Below are positions 61,801 to 64,000 of a stretch of 64,000 bases of DNA, one piece after another. The DNA lies in NCBI GenBank assembly GCA_020091685.1, contig CM034605.1, forward strand, positions 24,582,470 through 24,646,469. The letters run 5' to 3'. Below the pieces are notes generated by a model. It saw only the letters and a program-made list of their open reading frames with translations. It was not told where the DNA came from and made no database searches. Source of the stretch: Lutjanus erythropterus. Taxonomy: Eukaryota > Chordata > Actinopteri > Lutjaniformes > Lutjanidae. Both the position numbers and the translations under genes were made by a program. Positions within the stretch are counted from its first letter, which is position 1, and the number at the start of each line of letters is the position of its first letter.

Positions 61801-63101
61801 TGACAGAGGTCGCCATCCCGAAGCTGGGATGGTTTATATGCACAAGTGAGCTACTATGGTGCTGCTAATGTTTTATTTTAAGATGTTTTATTGCCCAAAG
61901 ATGCGAAGTAACGTACCACATGTGTTATGGGCAACAGGTACTCTTAATTATTTGTGTATTTCTACTTCTTACTGAATCGATATTGAAGAATTTAAATCAA
62001 TATTGAATCGAATCGAATCGAAACCTAAAGAATCGAAATCGAATCGAATTGTGAGGTTCTTAACAGTACCCAGCCCTATATATAACCTATTGCTGCAGCT
62101 GTAAAGTCTGTACATATTGTACCTGTGGTTCTCCCAGAAAGGTGTTTTCACTTATGTAACAGTCTGGGAATGTACAAATGTACAGAGTGTACTTGATTGA
62201 CAGCCCCCTCTCCTTCCCCCTTTGTCTCACTCTAACTTTCCCAACATCTAAGGCTTCGTTCAGACCGCAGGCAAAATAGATTTGCATCACAAATCAACTC
62301 TGACAGACTATTTGCACTGTTATTTGCAAGTGATCAGGTCAGATTTGTGTGCCTAGACATCATCAACCTATCTGCACGAGTTGCTGTGGTAACGACGCAG
62401 GCGTGATTAAATACGTCCACTGGGGACACGGCTTCCCAAAGCAGAAGCATAAGAAATGGATCACGTCCTCCACGTGATCATGCTGACAAGTTGTGGTTCA
62501 TTGCGATGCTCGGACGCCCTGATGCATCTCCATCGCTCTGTATTCGATGCTGTCATGTGTCTCACTAGAAGTGACACAAAAGACACTTTGAAATCCGAGT
62601 TGAGCAGCCAGAGCGCTCTGACTGAGACACATCTGTAGAAATCTGATTGGAACTGCATTTCAGACAACCTCCAAATGTGGCTTGGATGCGATTAGCAAAA
62701 ATTGCATTTCATGTTTTTTTTGCTGTCTTGACTTTCTAAAATCAATCTGGGTATAATCCTGATGCACCAAAAACACGGATTGTGGCTGGCAGTCTGAACA
62801 AGGCCTAAATAATCCCCCAGTGTCCTTAAAAACACAAACAAATACTGTTTACATGACATTGACCTAGGGTGACATGTTACCTGTCACATAATGGGAGATC
62901 CTGGCTGCGGCCGACCTTCACAAACATCAGTTTAGCACTGAACAGCAGCTGCCGCATGATGTCGGTGAGGAGGCAGGCGTCCACCTCTGGATTGGTCAGC
63001 TTGCGAGACAGAGAACGGCAGTGGCTGATGAGCTGATGACCGCAGGCCGTCTGGTCACTGTGCAGAGACAAGACTGCCACGCAGAGGTACGCACTGGGAG
63101 C
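52808..63101 (-). CDS. zfyve26: Zinc finger FYVE domain protein 26 (spastizin), C-terminal part
   Basis: Large lysosome/endosome-associated protein that works with spatacsin and AP-5 in autophagic lysosome reformation and cytokinesis. Twelve exons (minus): 62881-63101, 60923-61070, 60250-60459, 57713-57928, 56910-57107, 55993-56073, 55775-55902, 55481-55655, 55276-55335, 54359-54541, 54194-54244, 52808-53020. They join in frame to 627 codons plus stop. Recognisable stretches are CDSYISKVDVLKILVTANYK, SGLDPGGVWQAWGMASLKAG, CLYYLNTYGTHLALISFHIR, MTCIRFFTHGASS and GGKNIEEGFGIAYRVIQ. The region is alpha-helical repeat in character. The FYVE finger lies upstream in the human protein (total 2,539 residues) and must be beyond the right edge. 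The acceptor at 55903 has a weak pyrimidine tract but gives the correct phase. Confidence 0.94.
57929..60249 (-). other. zfyve26 intron, 2.3 kb
   Basis: AT-rich, with the 58165-58330 repeat, an old 'aactaaa' rich tract (58600-58760) and A/T-run DNA at 59550-59780. No exon was found between the SFGEDILASL exon and the VSTKSGLDPG exon. Confidence 0.6.
58165..58330. repeat. Interspersed repeat in zfyve26 intron
   Basis: It shares 'cagaccgttgctatggatac' and 'agactctggagga' with 29460-29550 in arg2 intron 3, preceded by 'gctgaattcagattggtcag'. Non-coding dispersed family. Confidence 0.6.
61452..62078 (+). mobile_element. Non-autonomous hAT transposon with exact 8-bp target duplication
   Basis: A 627-bp element flanked on both sides by TATATAAC (61444-61451 and 62079-62086). 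The termini 'taggggtgggta' and, inverted, 'tagggctgggta' differ at one base in twelve. Subterminal 'atcgat' / 'gaatcgaatcg' clusters occur at both ends. A frame at about 61660-61835 encodes the conserved ZBED/hAT segment K-I-T-E-S-V-A-V-F-I-C-K-D-L-R-P-Y-S-V-V followed by ENEGF and a tyrosine-rich LEPRY block. It is an internally deleted derivative of an autonomous ZBED-type hAT element, in a zfyve26 intron. Confidence 0.9.
62252..62805. mobile_element. PIF/Harbinger-like MITE with TAA target duplication
   Basis: A 554-bp element bounded by TAA at 62249-62251 and 62806-62808. The 14-bp termini 'ggcttcgttcagac' and, inverted, 'ggccttgttcagac' match at 12 of 14 positions. A 3-bp TWA duplication plus GG-starting termini suits PIF/Harbinger. 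No transposase frame. It begins 166 bp after the hAT copy's 3' duplication, in the same zfyve26 intron. Confidence 0.7.
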
Positions 63102-63329
63102 CTTGGGGTTATAACAAAACACCATAATTTGTCTAAATGTATTTGCTGGGTTACTTCTACTATGAGACAACTGAATATCAGCTCTGTGAATGCAAGAAAA
63201 ATGCAAGAATGCAAGAAATAACTTTACATTTACACTTGTTGTTCTGCAATCAACCATAAATGCGGTTTAGAGTCTAAGACAAGTGACTAGAATTTATTTA
63301 CAGAGCATGGCTCTTAATCCATAATGTTT

Positions 63330-63945
63330 ATAATCCAGGAATTTAAGACTGGTAAAGCTTTACTGCTGTTGTACTTAAAGTATCACTCTCTCAAAAGGCA
63401 CCAAACCCCATTGGCAAATCTAGTAATTTTACATGTTCTGCAAGGTAAAGTTACTAAATTTGCCAATGGTGTTTGGGAGTTGCTCGTCTACTGCTGGCTT
63501 GCTCGATTAATTTGTTTATGTTATTGTGTGACTTCAGTGTTTTAAAGGGAAGTTTAGTTCGAATTCAACAATGTCACACATGAACACAAACTAACAGGTC
63601 GAGACAGTGGTATACCGGCAACTTCCCTATTCTATTTACCAAAGAAGTTAAGCAAGAGTGATATTTAGCACATATGACGGCAGTTTCCCACCGGAAAAGG
63701 CTGTCTGAAGGCAAGGTAAAGCTGTGAAAATATTTTAAATATATCGTACACTTAAACTGATATAGATTTTTTTTTAGATGGGTCTTTTTTAAGTGGCTAA
63801 AATATATTTTGCTGCTCACCCTGTCCACAGAAGTATAGTGCTTAGCCTTAGTGCTGGGGGAATGCTGCCACCTACTGTAGGTAATACACTGACTATGGAT
63901 AAGTAGCTCATACAACCCCACTTCAAATCATCCGAACTATTCCTT
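63330..63945. repeat. Palindromic dispersed element, copy 5, containing a long hairpin
   Basis: The right half reads 'cacttaaactgatatagatt', 'caccctgtccacagaagtat' and 'gtaggtaatacactgactat'. The left half carries the inverted 'gtatcactctctc' block matching 'agagtgatatttagc' at 63655-63668. Its centre folds as a 32-bp hairpin at 63401-63476. It lies in zfyve26 upstream of the exon at 62881-63101; no exon is seen in 63102-64000. Confidence 0.65.
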
Positions 63946-64000
63946 TGATGCAAGTCACCTGCAGTGACCTCAGAATGATCAATCCCGTGTAATGATAAAA

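Noticed and set aside
1-64000. tRNA, rRNA, CRISPR array or bacterial-type defence system
   Set aside because: No B-box/cloverleaf pattern, no regularly spaced direct repeats and no prokaryotic gene organisation were seen; the window is an ordinary vertebrate linkage block.

Overview
The window reads as nuclear DNA of a bony fish (teleost). It holds split vertebrate genes with short GT-AG introns, AT-rich intergenic DNA, many short DNA-transposon derivatives of kinds common in fish, and no bacterial-style operons. Six protein genes can be followed exon by exon. From left to right they are: the 5' end of slc39a9 (minus strand, zinc transporter ZIP9), rbm25 (minus, splicing factor, 17 coding exons plus a non-coding first exon), arg2 (plus, mitochondrial arginase-2, 8 exons), vti1b (minus, Qb-SNARE, 6 exons), an RDH11/RDH12-like retinol dehydrogenase (plus, 7 exons), and the 3' end of zfyve26 (minus, spastizin, 12 exons whose C-terminal 627 residues are present). 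Exon boundaries were assigned by hand from splice dinucleotides, reading phase and remembered vertebrate orthologues, and every junction keeps the frame.

Layout. 1-3130: slc39a9 exons 1-2, its upstream region, and a large intron running off the left edge with a hAT-derived remnant. 3131-4080: AT-rich spacer. 4080-18300: rbm25; its 4.5 kb intron 8 contains strong unused splice donors and a candidate 30-nt microexon. 18300-22000: intergenic, AT-rich, with an orphan promoter-like cluster near 21.04-21.13 kb. 22001-33220: arg2; its 6.9 kb intron 2 carries a mariner-like remnant, two abutting TTAA-flanked MITEs and a 378-bp tandem duplication. 33220-36133: the convergent arg2/vti1b 3' ends. 36134-39512: vti1b. 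39513-41699: divergent vti1b/rdh spacer with a LINE fragment and a (TAA)17 microsatellite. 41700-49825: rdh. 49825-52736: repeat-bearing spacer. 52737-64000: zfyve26, with two well-delimited transposons in one intron.

The genes do not form a pathway. They make up a conserved linkage group: arg2, vti1b, rdh11/12 and zfyve26 are neighbours on human 14q24, and SLC39A9 and RBM25 lie on the same arm. I found no tRNA, rRNA, CRISPR array, or novel enzymatic or defence system. The most interesting signals are the dated, well-bounded mobile elements, a pre-miRNA-like hairpin at 63401-63476, a perfect 17-bp hairpin at 7239-7277, and cryptic exons in rbm25 intron 8.
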